DNA of 64,000 nucleotides from Anolis sagrei (lineage: Eukaryota > Chordata > Lepidosauria > Squamata > Anolidae), in contig NC_090026.1 of the NCBI RefSeq assembly GCF_037176765.1, positions 133,311,752 through 133,375,751 of the forward strand, in the 5' to 3' direction. Shown here piece after piece: positions 40,476-50,945 of this stretch. Made by a program: the position numbers and the translations under genes. Under the pieces are notes generated by a model that searched no databases, was not told the DNA's origin, and saw only the letters and a program-made list of their open reading frames with translations. Every line of letters begins with the position of its first letter. Positions within the stretch are counted from its first letter, which is position 1.

Positions 40476-41405
40476 GGAACAATGGCTTCAAACTACAAGA
40501 GAGGAGATTCCACCTGAACATGAGGAAGAACTTCCTGACTGTGAGAGCTGTTCAGCAGTGGAACTCTCTGCCCTGGAGTGTGGTGGAGGCTCCATCTTTG
40601 GAAGCTTTTAAGCAGAGGTTGGATGGCCATCTGTCAGGGGTGCTTTGAATGCAATATTCCTGCTTCTTGGCAGAATGGGGTTGGACTGGATGATAGCCCA
40701 GGAGGTCTCGTCCAACTCTAGGATTCTATGAGAGGAGATTCCACCTGAACATGAGGAAGAACTTCCTGACTGTGAGAGCCGTTCAGCAGTGGAACTCTCT
40801 GCCCCGGAGTGTGGTGGAGGCTCCTTCTTTGGAAGCTTTGAAGCAGAGGCTGGATGGCCATCTGTCAGGGGTGCTTTGAATGCAATATTCCTGCTTCTTG
40901 GCAGAATGGGGTTGGACTGGATGATGGCCCAGGAGGTCTCGTCCAACTCTAGGATTCTATGAGAGGAGATTCCACCTGAACATGAGGAAGAACTTCCTGA
41001 CTGTGAGAGCCGTTCAGCAGTGGAACTCTCTGCCCCAGAGTCTGGTGGAGGCTCCTTCTTTGGAAGCTTTGAAGCAGAGGCTGGATGGCCATCTGTCAGG
41101 GGTGCTTTGAATGCAATATTCCTGCTTCTTGGCAGAATGGGGTTGGACTGGATGATGGCCCAGGAGGTCTCGTCCAACTCTAGGATTCTATGAGAGGAGA
41201 TTCCACCTGAACATGAGGAAGAACTTCCTGACTGTGAGAGCCGTTCAGCAGTGGAACTCTCTGCCCCACAGTGTGGTGGAGGCTCCATCTTTGGAAGCTT
41301 TGAAACAGAGGCTGGATGGCCATCTGTCAGGGGTGATTTGAATGCAATATTCCTGCTTCTTGGCCCAGGAGATCTCTTCCAACTCTTTGATTCTATGATT
41401 CTAGA
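40476..41405 (+). repeat. Tandem array of a 231-bp CR1 3'-end unit
   Basis: Four copies start at GAGAGGAGATTCCACC positions 40,499, 40,730, 40,961 and 41,192, spaced exactly 231 bp. Each covers the last CR1 codons and 3' UTR to AGGATTCTATG. Because 231 is a multiple of three, the antisense strand stays open for 226 codons with a 77-residue period. Confidence 0.93.
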
Positions 41406-41849
41406 TGACCTTTGGGGGTCCCTACTGAAGGAGCCTAAAGGGCAGGATTAATCAATCTGAATAGTACGGTATTAATAGTGAAGGAGGCCTCAAGGGTCTC
41501 TGAGTAAGGGGCTTTTGGGTGAAAAAGCTAACAAAAATCAGCAAAAGAGAGATACCTTTTCTCTGACTTAAAAAGAGCAATATGGAAGAAAGTGTTTTTT
41601 TAGAAACGAGATGTGACATTTAGAAGGTACTTCTCACACAGGATGTTTGTGGTGAGCTTCAAATATTGTTTTTGAAGCGCAGAGGCCACGTGCACAAAAA
41701 GGTACTTTCCATCAAAAAAAAGGTCAAGAGAGGGGGAGGGAAAGAGAGTACTTTTCCATGACCAAAATGTTCTTGTTTACTTCAGGGTATATATTTGGTT
41801 GTCAAAAGCCAAGACGGGACGGCAGCAACTGCGTAATGCTATCGTGCTG
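41406..41849. other. Unassigned sequence
   Basis: No gene or identifiable repeat; a purine-rich patch at about 41,725-41,745. Confidence 0.4.
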
Positions 41850-43285
41850 TTCATAGAATCATAGAATCATAGAATCAAAGAGTTGGAAGAGACCTCCTGG
41901 GCCATCCAGTCCACCCCCATTCTGCCAAGAAGCAGGAATATTGCATTCAAATCACCCCTGACAGATGGCCATCCAGCCTCTGCTTAAAAGCTTCCAAAGA
42001 AGGAGCCTCCACCACACTCCCTCCGGGGCAGAGAGTTCCACTGCTGAACGGCTCTCACAGTCAGGAAGTTCTTCCTAATGTTCAGATGGAATCTCCTCTC
42101 TTGTAGTTTGAAGCCATTGTTCCATTGGGTCCTAGTCTCCAAGGAAGCAGAAAACAAGCTTGCTCCCTCCTCCTCCCTGTGGCTTCCTCTCACATATTTA
42201 TACATGGCTATCATATCTCCTCTCAGCCTTCTCTTCTTCAGGCTAAACATGCCCAGTTCCCTAAGCCGCTCCTCATAGGGCTTGTTCTCCAGCCCCTTGA
42301 TCATTTGAGTCGCCCTCCTCTGGACACATTCCAGCTTGTCAATATCTCTCTTGAATTGTGGTGCCCAGAATTGGACACAATATTCCAGATGTGGTCTCAC
42401 CAAAGCAGAATAGAGCATGGGGAGCATGACTTCCTTAGATCTAGACACTAGGCTCCTCTTGATGCAGGCCACAATCCCATTGGCTTTTTTTGCCGCCACA
42501 TCACATTCCTGGCTCATGTTTAACTTGTTGTCCACGAGGACTCCAAGATCTTTTCCACACGTCCTGCTCTCGAGCCAGGCATTGTCCCCCATTCTGTATC
42601 TTTGCATTTCGTTTTTTCTGCCAAAGTGGAGTATCTTGCATTTGTCCCTGTTGAACTTCATTTTGTTAGTTTTGGCCCATCATCTCTCTAATCTGTCAAG
42701 ATCGTTTTGAATTCTGCTCCTGTCCTCTGGACTATTGGCTCTCCCTCCCAATTTGGTGTCGTCTGCAAACTTGATGATCCTGCCTTCTAGCCCGTCATCT
42801 AAGTCATTAATAAAGATGTTGAACAGGACCGGGCCCAGGACGGAACCCTGTTTGTGGCACTCCGCTTGTCACTTCTTTCCAAGATGAAGAGGAAGCATTA
42901 GTGAGCACTCTCTGTGTTCGTCCATTTAACCAATTCCAGATCCACCTCACCGTAGTTTTGCCTCGCCCACATTGGACAAGTTTCCTTGCCAGAAGGTCAT
43001 GGGGGACCTTGTCAAAGAAGGCCTTCCTGAAATCCAGACACGCTCCATCCACGGCATCATTCCCCGTGTGCATCTACCCAGCTTGTAACTCTATTGAAGA
43101 AAGAGATCAGATGAGTCTGGCATGACTTGTTTTTGATAAATCCATGTTGACTATTAGCGATGACCGCCTTTGTTTCTAAGTGTTTGCAGACCGCTTCCTT
43201 AACAATCTTTTCCAGAATCTTGCCCGGTATCGACGTGAGGCTGACCGGATGGTAGTTGTTTGGATCATCCCGCAACTGGGACCTG
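41850..43285 (-). mobile_element. CR1 LINE, 5'-truncated
   Basis: From the minus strand: [20 protein letters not shown] and [20 protein letters not shown], a frame disruption in the PQGS region near 42,845-42,860, then a long open segment 42,661-41,984 (MKFNRDKCKILHFGRKNEMQ to VRAVQQWNSLP). It ends in the (ATGATTCTATGATTCTATGA) tail at 41,855-41,875. Close to the other young CR1s. Confidence 0.92.
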
Positions 43286-43339
43286 GAAAGACCTAATCAA
43301 GGGTCTCTAACAATAGTAGAAGGTTTGATTACGTACACA

Positions 43340-44330
43340 AAGCAACACTTACTTAGGCGATCCCTCATTGACCAAGTAGGATAGTCTTCCAGTGTTCTGG
43401 TGGGTCCGTAGGTGACTGTGGAGCCCTCTTCTTGACCTGCATCTTCTTCCGCATTGTGGGCATCAGTTTCCAGGTGGAAGGTGGTCCCGGTCGGGGTTGG
43501 CTTGACGCGCCTTCCTCTTGGTACGTTTCTCTCTTTCGCCCTCCATTCGTGCCTCTTCAAATTTTGCAGCACTGCTGGTCACAGCTGACCTCCAGTTAGA
43601 GCGGTCAAGGGCCAGGGCTTCCCAGTTCTCAGTGTCTATGCCAGAGTTTTCAAGGTTGGCTTTGAGCCCATCTTTCAATCTCTTTTTTCCTGTCCACCAA
43701 CATTCCGTTTTCCGTTCTTGAGTTCGGAGTAGAGCAACAGTGGTCGGGCATCCGGACAATGTGGCCGGTCCAGCGGACTTGATGGCGGAGGAGCATGGCT
43801 TCAATGCTGGTGGTCTTTGCTTCTTCCAGCACACTGATGTTTCCATGCCTTTCTTCCCAAGAGATTCACAGGATTTTCCGGAGGCAATGCTAATGGAATT
43901 GTTCCAGGAGTTGCATGTGACGTCTGTAGACAGTCCACGTCTCGCAGGCGTATAGCAGGGTTGGGAGGGGAATAGTTCTATAAAAAAGCCCCTTGGTCTC
44001 CCTACGGATGTTCCGGTCCTCAAACACTCTCTGCTTCATTTGGAAAAATGCTGCACTCGCAGAGCTCAGGCAGTGTTGAATTTCAGTGTCAATGTTGACT
44101 TTTGTGGAGAGGTGGCTGCCAAGGGAGCGGAAATGGCCAGCGTTTTCTAATATTACACCATTAACCTGTATTTCTAGCATAGCAGAGGGACTGGCTGGTG
44201 ACTGCTGGAACAGCACTTTGGTTTTCTCGATGTTCAGTGACAGGCTGAGCTTCTCATATGCTTCTGCAAAGGTGTTTAGAGTGGCTTTACAGGTCTTCTG
44301 AATGCACACAGACGACGTTATCATCAGCAT
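43340..44330 (-). mobile_element. LINE-X copy, inverted arm
   Basis: Minus-strand segments encode LNIEKTKVLFQQSPASPSAM (post-palm), PTLLYACETWTVYRRHMQLL, SIEAMLLRHQVRWTGHIVRM and the C-terminal end. Ends in AAGTAAG-type sequence at 43,340. It diverges from the plus-strand arm at 44,455. Confidence 0.75.
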
Positions 44331-44454
44331 ACTGGAGTTCTATAACAGATGTTGTTGTAACCTTGGTTTTGGCTTTCAGTCTGCTGAGGTTAAACAGCTT
44401 GCCTTCTGTCCGATAGATGATTTCTACTCTGCTGGGAAATTTCCCATTATAAAG

Positions 44455-45240
44455 CCATCATCCTCCCAACCCTGCTATATGCTTGCGAGACGTGGACTGT
44501 CTACAGATGTCAACATTTGACACTGAAATACAACACCACCTGAGCTCTGCGAGTGCAGCATTTTTCCTAATGAAGCAGAGAGTGTTTGAGGACCGCTGCT
44601 TGTTTATAAAGCCATTGTCCTCCCAACCCTGCTATACGCCTGCGAAACGTGGACTGTCTACAGACATCACAAGCAACTCCTGGAACGATTCCATCAGCGC
44701 TGCCTCCGGAAAATCCTGGAAATCTCCTGGGAAGACAAGCGGACAAGCATCAGCGTGCTGGAAGAAGAAGCAAAGACCACCAGCATTGAAGCGATGGTCC
44801 TCCAACATCAACTCCGCTGGACCGGCCACATTGTCCGGATGCCCGACCACCGTCTCCGAAAGCAGTTGCTCTATTCCGAACTCAAGAACGGAAAGCGGAA
44901 CGTTGGAGAACAGGAAAAGAGATTGAAAGATGGGCTCAAAGCCAACCTTAAAAACTCTGGCATAGACACTGAGAACTGGGAAGCCCTGGCCCTTGCGCGC
45001 TCCAGCTGGAGGTCAGCTGTGACCAGCAGTGCTGCGGAATTTGAAGAGGCACAAATGGAGGGCGAAAGAGAAAAATGTGCCAAGAGGAAGGTGCGTCAAG
45101 CCAACCCCGACCGGGACCGCCTTCCACCTGGAAACCGATGTCCTCACTGCGGAAGAAGATGCGGGTCAAGAATGGGGCTCCACAGTCACCTATGGATCCA
45201 CCTTGGACAACAAGGGATCGCCTAAGTAAGTAAGTAAGTA
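44455..45240 (+). mobile_element. LINE-X copy, plus arm with C-terminal zinc finger
   Basis: The open segment 44,755-45,225 encodes LEEEAKTTSIEAMVLQHQLR, WEALALARSSWRSAVTSSAA, then NRCPHCGRRCGSRMGLHSH, a C2H2-type finger at the very end, and a (TAAG)n tail. A partial tandem duplication of the CETWTVYR block lies at 44,460-44,660. Confidence 0.78.
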
Positions 45241-45315
45241 AAGTAATTGTGAATCCAGTGTAGTTGCATAGAATCTGAATGCCCGTATGTCCAATGTCGT
45301 TCTTTGTCTAAACTC
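45241..45315 (+). mobile_element. Scrap of the LTR-like fossil family of 18,892-19,976
   Basis: GTAATTGTGAATCCAGTGTA and TTGCATAGAATCTGAAT match 19,895-19,935. Confidence 0.5.
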
Positions 45316-45321
45316 TTCTGC

Positions 45322-45535
45322 TGGCAGGGCTGAAGACCGACAGGCCGGAGGTTCAAATCCAGGGAGAGCGGGTTGAGCTCCCTCTGTCAGCTCCAGCTCC
45401 CCATGCAAAGGGGACATGAGAGAAGCCTCCTTCCCACAAGGAGGGTAAAGCATCAAAAGCATCCCCTGGGCAACGTCCTTGCAGATGGCCGATTCTCTCA
45501 CACCAGAAGCGACTTGCAGTTTCAGGCCTCCATTT
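45322..45535 (+). mobile_element. tRNA-derived SINE (family B)
   Basis: B box GGAGGTTCAAATCCAGGG. The body CCCTCTGTCAGCTCCAGC to CTCACACCAGAAGCGACTTG is shared with 53,500-53,745 and reverse scraps at 46,045-46,140 and 52,058-52,160. Confidence 0.8.
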
Positions 45536-45599
45536 CAAAACCAGTGGCCACCCTCTTCGGGGGAAAGAGGGTGGCCACTCTTCCAGGCTTGGTGTGACG

Positions 45600-45944
45600 C
45601 TTCTTGCCATGGATCAGCGCTTTGGGACGAGGGGAGCGGCCATTCGACAAGATCCTGAGGGAAAACTACAAATCCCAGAGCATCCGCCATGACAGGCCAA
45701 AGGGAGGGCAGCTCCGCAGCGCCCCCTGGCGACCGAGAAGGGAGAGCAGAGGAACCACGCATGCGCCCCGCCCCCTCTCCCGCTTTCCCCTTCGCCCAAT
45801 CACCGTTGAAGACGGACCGCCGCTTTGCCCAATCGAAATGGGCGGCGCTCGAGCGGCGGCCAGGTCGACCAATTGGAAAAGGCGGGGCCGTAGACGCCAC
45901 TTCCGGTTTTCCTGCCAGGGCCAAGATGGAGGCGCTGCGCTGAG
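45600..45944 (+). promoter_or_regulatory. MRPS12: CpG-rich promoter and exon 1 of MRPS12
   Basis: GC- and CpG-rich, with CCAAT-type boxes (CCCAATCACC, CCAATTGG, CCCAATCG) and ACTTCCGG ETS sites just before CCAAGATGGAGGCGCTGCGC, a YY1-like start-site element common in ribosomal and mitochondrial-protein genes. The first exon probably ends at 45,944 before GTGAGG. The motif also contains a five-codon upstream ORF (MEALR, stop) at 45,925-45,942. The bidirectional look invites a minus-strand partner, but none was found. Confidence 0.7.
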
Positions 45945-46044
45945 GTGAGGCCCTTTCTTTTTCCTCCGGAATGTTAGCAGCGAGGGTGCTGATCTAATGT
46001 CCCTATGATAATAGGTAGATAGTACAGCTAGATTAGATAGTTGT

Positions 46045-46140
46045 TTTTTTTCGTGTCAGAAGTGACTTGAGAAACTGCAAGTCGTTTCTGGTGTGAGAGA
46101 ATTGGCCGTCTGCAAGGACGTTGCTCAGGGAACATTGCCC
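46045..46140 (-). mobile_element. tRNA-derived SINE family B fragment
   Basis: CAAGTCGTTTCTGGTGTGAG and GGCCGTCTGCAAGGACGTTG are the reverse of the family B 3' body. Confidence 0.75.
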
Positions 46141-46147
46141 GGATGTA

Positions 46148-47065
46148 GTAGAATCCTAGAGTGGGAACAGCCCTCCTGGGCCATCATCCAGTCCACCCCC
46201 ATTCTGCCCAGAAGCAGGAATATTGCGTTCAAATCACCCCTGGCAGATGGCCATCCAGCCTCTGTTTAAAAGCTTCCAAAGAAGGAGCCTCCACCACACT
46301 CCGGGGCAGAGAGTTCCACTGCTGAACAGCTCTCACAGTCAGGAAGTTCTTCCTCGTGTTCAGGTGGAATCTCCTCTCTTGTAGTTTGAAGCCATTGCTC
46401 ACTTGCGTCCTTGTCTCCAGAGAAGCAGAAAACAAGCTTGCTCCCTCCTCCTCCCTGTGGCTTCCTCTCACATATTTATACATGGCTTTCATCATATCTC
46501 CTCTCATCCTTCTCTTCTTCAGGCTAAACATGCCCAGCTCCTTAAGCCGCTCCTCATAGGGCTTGTTCTCCAGACCCTTGATCTGCACCCTCCTCCCTGT
46601 AGCTTCCTCTCACATATTTATACATGGCTCTCATGTCTCCTCTCAGCCTTCTCTTCTTCAGGCTAAACATGCCCAGCTCCTTAAGCCGCTCCTCATAGGG
46701 CTTGTTCTCCAGACCCTTTATCATTTGAGTCGCTCTCTTTCTCTGGACACATTCCAGCTTAGAGTCAATATCTCCTTTCAATTGTGGTGCCCAGAACTGG
46801 ACACAATATTCCAGGTAAAGTGGTCTAACCAAAGCAGAATAGAGCATGGGGAGCATGACTTCCCTAGATCTAGACACTAGGCTCCTCTTGATGCAGGTCA
46901 AAATCCCATTGGCTTTTTTTGCCACCACATCACATTGTTGGCTCATGTTTAACTTCCTCCCCACGAGGACTCCAAGATCTTTTTCACACGTCCTGCTCTC
47001 AAGCCAGGCCTCATCGTCCCGCATTCTGTCTCTTTGCATTTCGTTTTTCCTGCCAATAGTGTAGA
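46148..47065 (-). mobile_element. CR1 LINE 3' end with an internal duplication
   Basis: Minus-strand CR1 from [20 protein letters not shown] to the 3' UTR. About 141 bp (the [20 protein letters not shown] region through the YKYVRGS region) is present twice in tandem, at about 46,440-46,580 and 46,588-46,720. Confidence 0.9.
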
Positions 47066-47185
47066 TAGTAGATAGTGTTGAGGGGTAGTTGATAGACACA
47101 CCTACATATCTCTCCTTACGAACCCTCTAGGAATTTAAGATCTTCTGGGGAGGCCCTGCTCTCAGCCCTGCCATCTTCACAGGTT

Positions 47186-47500
47186 CGATAAATTAGTTAA
47201 TTTAGCCTCCCCACACTTTTAAGGTGGTACCTAATTTTCCTACTTGACAGCAACTGTCTTTCAGGTTGCAAAGGTCGACAACAGGCTACACAATTGGTTG
47301 GAAACCCACTCCAACCCGGGCTGGCTTCGAACTCATGACCTTTTGGTCAGAGTGATCTTAATACAGCTGACACTCAGCCAGCTGTGCCATAATCCCGGTT
47401 TAAAATATTTTTGTACTGTTGTGGGCATCGAATTGTGCTGTTTTGTAAACCGCCATGAGTCGCCCTCAGGCTGAGAATGGCGGTATAAAGGCATAGTAAG
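47186..47500 (-). mobile_element. tRNA-derived SINE (family A), followed by a plus-strand L2-type tail
   Basis: 47,186-47,397 matches the SINE at 2645 (CTTCGAACTCATGACCTTTT). 47,400-47,500 has AACCGCCATGAGTCGCCCTC, AGGCTGAGAATGGCGGTATA, an L2-type tail on the plus strand. Confidence 0.65.
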
Positions 47501-47695
47501 TAAGTAAGTAGGTAGGTAGGTAGATAGATAGATAGATAGATAAGATGATAAGATAAGATAAGATTGATTGATTAGATAATTGATTAGATTGATTGATTGA
47601 TTGATTAGATTGATTGATTAGATAGATAGATTGATTAGATAGATTGATTGATTAGATAGATAGATTGATTAGATAGATAGATTGATTAGATAGAT

Positions 47696-47728
<33 letters not shown>

Positions 47729-47730
47729 GG
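47501..47730 (+). repeat. Compound tetranucleotide microsatellite (TAGG/TAGA/GATT)n
   Basis: (TAGG)n passes into (ATAG)n, (GATT)n and (GATA)n and ends only about 30 bp before the MRPS12 exon 2 acceptor. Confidence 0.95.
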
Positions 47731-47797
47731 GACTAATTTGTCATCTTCTCTCTCCCCAGGGCTCCAGCATTGCGGAGGAGGAACAGGGGCCTTCGGA

Positions 47798-47855
47798 ATG
47801 ACTTCTGTGGGGCTGCTGAGGGCCCTGTTGGCACGCCCCCCTGCCCTGCCGTGGG
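47798..47855 (+). CDS. MRPS12: MRPS12 first coding exon
   Basis: TCTCTCCCCAG acceptor at 47,759. The start codon at 47,798 has a purine at -3. Encodes the head of the targeting peptide and one base of a Gly codon before GTAGGT. Confidence 0.9.
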
Positions 47856-49995
47856 GTAGGTCCCGCTGAATGCCAGATGCACTCCCTGGGCTGGGTTTGA
47901 GGGCCTTGGAAGGCAGGGTCCATGGGGCAGAGGTCTCCAAACATTCCATGTTGACAACATTCTTGTCAGACAGGCACCATTTGGTGGCACAGTAATTAAA
48001 TTCAACCCGCAAATTGGAAGTCAAACCTACACATTTTGTATACAAAATGTATGGAGTTGCAGCATATCTTTTGAAAACCTTTTATCGGTATCTTTAAAAG
48101 TGCTGTATATTGTTTGAAATAGATTCAGAGGTCTCTCATATTCGTGTGAAACACCTGCACGCTGCAGCTGACACAAACGTGTTGCAAATCTCAATTTGGG
48201 AAGCTCTGCCGTTGTAGTTTAGTGAGGCATCAGCACAAAGGAGGCTAAAGAGCTAGCACAATAACAACTCCTACAACTCCATAGCATTGAGTCACATCTG
48301 ATCTTCGACAGGCCCCTTCTTTGGCAGCTTTCAGAAAGAACCTAAAAACTTGGCTGTTCCGACGTGCCTTCTCAGATTAGGAATCCCCCACCCAAGTCCT
48401 AGAAGCACTTTAGTACAATTAACATTACTGCACACCGCACTATTTTAATCCTATGCTCCTCCTGCCACTCCAGCACTTTTAACCCTGTACCCCATGGCGC
48501 TGGCCGGCCCAGTTTTAAAGTGTCTTGATGTATTGTTACTGTTGTTGTTATTTGCTTAACTATTTGATTTGCTTTGTTTATTATTGTTGTGTTATGTTTT
48601 TACTGTATTGTGTTCTGAGGCTTCGGCCTGTGTAAGCCGCATCGAGTCCTTCGGGAGATGCTAGCGGGGTACAAAAAAAGTTAATAATAATAATAATCTG
48701 TTAAAGTGAATGGGAACCCCCCCCCCCTCCCCCCAGCACCAAAGAGATGGGCCAGGAAGTTAGGTCCCTCTTGTCTCCTGTACTGTGCTTATAATCATTT
48801 AATTTGCTTGTATTGTTATGATTATTGCTTGTATTGTTGTATTTGGGCTCCGCCTCATGTAAGCCACACCGAGTCCCTTGGGGAGATGGTAGCAGGGTAC
48901 AAATAAAGTGTTATTATTATTATTATTATATAATATATAATATATAATATAATACACAATATAATTCAAAATAATATAATATATTGTCTATACATATAAT
49001 GATAATATTATAATGTAACACAATATAATAATAATATATTATAATTATATATTTTATATTAAATGTAATATTACAAATAATATTACACTATAATGTTATA
49101 GTACAATGTAATATATAATATTAATATTGTGCTATGGTAAAAATATAATATATTGTATTTACTTTTTACTTGTAAGCCACGCTGAGTCCCCTTTGGGATG
49201 AGAAGGGCGGCATATAAATGTTGTAAATAAGTAAGTAAATAAAGTCAAACTGCCTTAATTCTACAGCGTAGGTACACTGCCTTCTCTCTGGGTTATTAAT
49301 TAATTGGTGGAAAAACATGAGAAGGGAGGCTATAGCAAAGATTTTAAAAGGGGGCAGGGAGGACTGCGTGATTTTTTCGTGTCCATGTGATGCTTGTTTT
49401 GTTTTGATTGGCTTTGTGTGTGAAAGGCATGAGGGAAGAGCTAAAGCACGTATGGGAAAACTTGTTCCTTCCACAGGCTGTTAAGAATTGTGGGAGTTGG
49501 AAGCAAAACACCTGGAGGGCCCAAGTTTGCCCATGCTTGGGCTAAAGCCATGTCCTTTGTTTCCTCCCAGGAGCCCTGGCTGCCTCTTCTGCTCGCTCCT
49601 TCCTGCTGCCCCTCCGTTTGGCACCCCAAGTACCCCTGTTGTCGCCGCCCGTCTGTCCTATGGCGACCTTGAACCAGATGCACTGGCTAGGCCGCCGTAA
49701 GCGCCCCCCTCCCAAGGTGGGCCCGCTGGGGGGCCACCCGCAGCTCAAGGGGGTGGTGCTCAAGACCATGATCCGCAAGCCCAAGAAGCCCAACTCGGCC
49801 AACCGGAAGTGTGCCCGCGTGCGGCTGAGCAACGGCAAAGAGGTGGTCTGCTTCATCCCCGGGGAAGGGCACAACCTCCAGGAGCACAACATCGTCCTGG
49901 TGGAGGGCGGCAGGACGCAGGACTTGCCAGGGGTCAAGCTCAAGATAGTGCGGGGCAAGTACGACTGTGCCCACGTCCAGAAGAAGAAGCAGTGA
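47798..49995 (+). CDS. MRPS12: Mitochondrial small ribosomal subunit protein uS12m (gene span)
   Basis: Component of the decoding centre of the 28S mitochondrial ribosomal subunit, imported into the matrix. Two coding exons, 47,798-47,855 and 49,571-49,995 (phase 1 junction, Gly), give 160 residues; human MRPS12 has 138. The first ~45 residues ([19 protein letters not shown]..., [11 protein letters not shown]) are an Arg/Leu/Ala-rich mitochondrial targeting sequence. The mature part has the S12 signatures [20 protein letters not shown] and [19 protein letters not shown], then [12 protein letters not shown]. The intact intron argues against a retrocopy. The gene converges on ABCB8. In human it pairs head to head with SARS2 on chromosome 19; no SARS2 is seen here. 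Confidence 0.95.
48300..49245 (+). mobile_element. Three L2-type LINE 3' ends in the MRPS12 intron
   Basis: 48,300-48,690: [16 protein letters not shown]-like end, then TTCGGCCTGTGTAAGCCGCA. 48,780-48,925: GCTCCGCCTCATGTAAGCC. 48,930-49,245: AT-rich UTR, then TTGTAAGCCACGCTGAGTCC, as at 2209-2525. Confidence 0.75.
49571..49995 (+). CDS. MRPS12: MRPS12 second coding exon
   Basis: TTTCCTCCCAG acceptor. Carries the rest of the targeting sequence and the whole S12 domain, ending [12 protein letters not shown], stop. GC-rich compared with its surroundings. Confidence 0.95.
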
Positions 49996-50095
49996 GTGCT
50001 CAGGAGCCGAAGGGGGCCGGTCTGGGGACCACCTCTTGCGCAGAGCACAAATGACTCTTACCGAGATAAACATTGCCTTTGTTGGCCTTTTCCGA

Positions 50096-50101
50096 AATAA
50101 A
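50096..50101 (+). terminator. MRPS12: MRPS12 polyadenylation signal
   Basis: AATAAA 100 bp after the stop codon; nothing else of the kind is closer. Confidence 0.8.
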
Positions 50102-50103
50102 GT

Positions 50104-50350
50104 GGTATAACCTGCCTCCACTGACCAAATTGGGATCTAATCATTTCCAGCTTCAAAAACATAAGTTAGGTCATGATAACGAACGTAAAATGAGTGATGT
50201 ACCTGGACCAGAAGGAGCTGATCTTGGTTCCCGTCTTGGAGGTCGACCTCGGCCTTCCCGTTTCAGGAATCTCAGAGCAACTCCCTTGGCGTACTGCCAC
50301 ATCTGGATATTTTTCCCTCTCCCTTTTCTCTTGTCAATCATAGAACATGA
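50104..50350. other. Unidentified segment, open on the plus strand
   Basis: Continuous plus-strand frame with GPEGADLGSRLGGRPRPSRF; not recognised. It may be part of a retroelement adjoining the DIRS-like fossil. Confidence 0.3.
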
Positions 50351-50362
50351 GGGATAAATATA

Positions 50363-50945
50363 GGTTGCTTACCTGTAACCATAGTTGCCTGAGTGGTCAC
50401 CTGTGAATTCGCACATATGGTTATTCCTGCGACTGCGCAGAGTAGCTTCGGAATCTTCTAGCAAAATTATTATATATTTTTGGTGGTAGCCCCACCCACT
50501 CTCCCCCGAGAGTGTGTATATATGTGTGTGTGTGTGTATATAGCCAGTGGGAGGGGCTATAGCCTCCAGTTCTCTTTCTCCGCGCCTTTAGCAGCAGCTT
50601 GAGAACCTTCCTCTTGACTAGCTCTTAATTTTACGTATTGGACTTGGACTGACTGACTTTCCTGCCTTTTCCTTCCCTGACAGACTGGCCGACTTATTCT
50701 TAACTCTCTAATCCTGACCCGGGCTGACTGACTGACTCTGAATTCGCTGGTCCTGACCTGGACTGTCTTTAAGTATTCGCCTATCCTGTTAGTATTTGCT
50801 CTCCTGTTGGTATTTGCTTCAATATGTCGGCTACCACATCCTTTAAGCGCTGTACTAGCTGCCCAAACAACTTTCCTGACAATGATGGCTATTCCTAAAT
50901 AACCATATGTGCGAATCACAGTTGACCACGATGGGAAACATACCA
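50363..50945 (+). mobile_element. Short DIRS-like fossil with inverted ends
   Basis: GTGGTCACCTGTGAATTCGC at 50,394 is nearly inverted at 50,898-50,929 (arms of about 32 bp). Between them lie a TG-repeat promoter-like part and a short gag-like start (FKRCTSCPNN). The left GCTTACCTGTAACC is a motif I associate with vertebrate DIRS elements. Broken; nonautonomous length. Confidence 0.5.

Noticed and set aside
40608-41288. 226-codon minus-strand frame
   Set aside because: It is antisense to a tandem CR1 3' end whose 231-bp period preserves the frame.
45535-45924. SARS2 or another head-to-head gene on the minus strand of the MRPS12 promoter
   Set aside because: The minus-strand frame does not resemble SARS2, and no further exons are seen to the left.
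49542-50121. Minus-strand frames opposite MRPS12
   Set aside because: Shadows of the GC-rich S12 coding exon; no splice logic or recognisable product.
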